5,676 nt of DNA from an uncultured Eubacteriales bacterium (GTDB lineage: Bacteria > Bacillota > Clostridia > Peptostreptococcales > Anaerovoracaceae), in NCBI GenBank assembly GCA_902765035.1, contig CACWYF010000091.1:1-5676 (forward strand), written 5' to 3'. The notes below the pieces were generated by a model that was given only the letters and a program-made list of their open reading frames with translations, did no database searches and had not been told where the DNA came from. Positions 4,884 through 5,676 of the stretch are shown piece by piece. The translations under genes and the position numbers were made by a program. How positions within the stretch are numbered: the first letter of the stretch is position 1; the number at the start of each line of letters is the position of its first letter.

Positions 4884-5676
4884 CTAGTGCCTCTTCCTCT
4901 CCAGCACATACCTGAACCATGCAGCGAACTCAGGCCCGAGCCTCTCAACAAGAGCCTCAGCCTCTGCAGGCTTTGCAGCTGCTGCATACAGGCACTGCTG
5001 CGCTATCTGGTACTTTCTGGCGACAGTGAGATGCGAGATCTCTTCGTCAGTGTACTTCACGAGATCTGCCATCTCCTCCTGCGCACGGAAGAACCTTATG
5101 AACGCTTCGGCAGTATCCCTTCCGACTATAGGCTCTATAAGGGCAAAATCATTATCCGAGCTGTCGAGCACTCTCGAAACCATCTCCCAGCGGCGCGGGT
5201 CGGCGTAGCCTTCCGTGCCGGTGAAGGTCGTCCTGAGGTACAGGTCGTTGTTCGCGAGGAACTCCATGACATACGGATTGATCTTCTTTCTCACAGCCCA
5301 CGGCATCCAGTTCTCCACAGTCGTCCTGATATATATGTGGGCGAATCTTCCGAACAGAGGCTCGGCAAGGTCGTGTGCCACGCTAGACTCTGCGCGGTCG
5401 TTACCGGCAGCCACTATGCGCGCGTTAGGCGGCAGCGGCCAGCGGTTGTTGACGAACCTGTCCAGAACGATCTTGAAGATGACCGCCTGGGTCTGCTTTG
5501 TCGCATTGGTCAGCTCGTCGAAGAAAAGTATGTGGAGATTGCCGTCCTTGCAGAGGCGCTCCAGCTTGACAAGCCATACCGGCTTGATATCTATGATCTT
5601 GTCGTTGGTCTCATTGTAGACCGCGCGCCCGTTTATGGTTTCAGGCGTCTCATTTACAAGCTCTATGTCAAGCACA
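4884..5676 (-). CDS. MoxR-like AAA+ ATPase, 5'-partial at the window edge
   Basis: Only the C-terminal 263 or so codons are in the window, and the frame is open to the edge; the GTG at 5675 is probably not the start because the Walker A motif is missing and should lie further upstream. Counting from that codon, Walker B is HILFFDE (48-54), sensor 1 is RIVAAGND (86-93), and the arginine finger region is EPLFGRF (105-111). These fit the AAA_5/MoxR group (COG0714). A helical C-terminal domain follows and ends in RKRH. MoxR ATPases usually act as chaperones with a von Willebrand A-type partner encoded nearby; no such partner lies downstream here, so it would have to be upstream, outside the window. 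Confidence 0.87.
   Translation of the reverse strand, partial: VLDIELVNETPETINGRAVYNETNDKIIDIKPVWLVKLERLCKDGNLHILFFDELTNATKQTQAVIFKIVLDRFVNNRWPLPPNARIVAAGNDRAESSVAHDLAEPLFGRFAHIYIRTTVENWMPWAVRKKINPYVMEFLANNDLYLRTTFTGTEGYADPRRWEMVSRVLDSSDNDFALIEPIVGRDTAEAFIRFFRAQEEMADLVKYTDEEISHLTVARKYQIAQQCLYAAAAKPAEAEALVERLGPEFAAWFRYVLERKRH

Overview
The window looks like a bacterial chromosome segment, probably from a Clostridia-type member of the Bacillota. That placement is an inference from the protein families (a COG3603-like ACT protein, a DUF3267 zincin, a DUF1349 protein, a small nitroreductase) and from AGGAGG-like ribosome binding sites. It is not proven. Every gene I can support is on the minus strand, so transcription runs from right to left.

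Right part (5676 down to about 1677): a run of closely spaced minus-strand genes. In transcription order they are a MoxR-like AAA+ ATPase whose 5' end lies outside the window, a DUF3267 membrane zincin (HEAIH), a 52-codon remnant of a hexapeptide-repeat acetyltransferase, a nitroreductase, a DUF1349 protein, a six-helix membrane protein resembling the Pr6Pr family, and a two-ACT-domain protein. A minus-strand intrinsic terminator at 1677-1705 closes the run. The functions do not form an obvious pathway, so this looks like a loose housekeeping or accessory cluster.

Left part (1 to about 1676): a separate module. It has a DUF5131 (Gp37/Gp68, three-Cys-motif) protein at 115-984 and about 690 bp upstream of it with no convincing gene. 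That non-coding stretch holds the most striking feature of the window, at 1118-1381: eight copies of an invariant 7-mer (TGGCGTA or its complement TACGCCA) in strictly alternating orientation with an exact 75-bp period over four units. Each unit is a short inverted repeat enclosing a mostly variable 19-bp interior, and units are separated by variable 36-bp stretches. It is not a normal CRISPR array, because only about 10 bp per arm is conserved. As RNA it would be four hairpins in a row with variable loops and linkers; as DNA it would be a regular array of dyad sites.

Between the array and the terminator is a GC-rich stretch with several potential hairpins. A 33-bp tandem repeat runs through the 3' end of the DUF5131 gene. 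The DUF5131 gene plus the array is my candidate for an undescribed system; a functional link rests only on their being adjacent.
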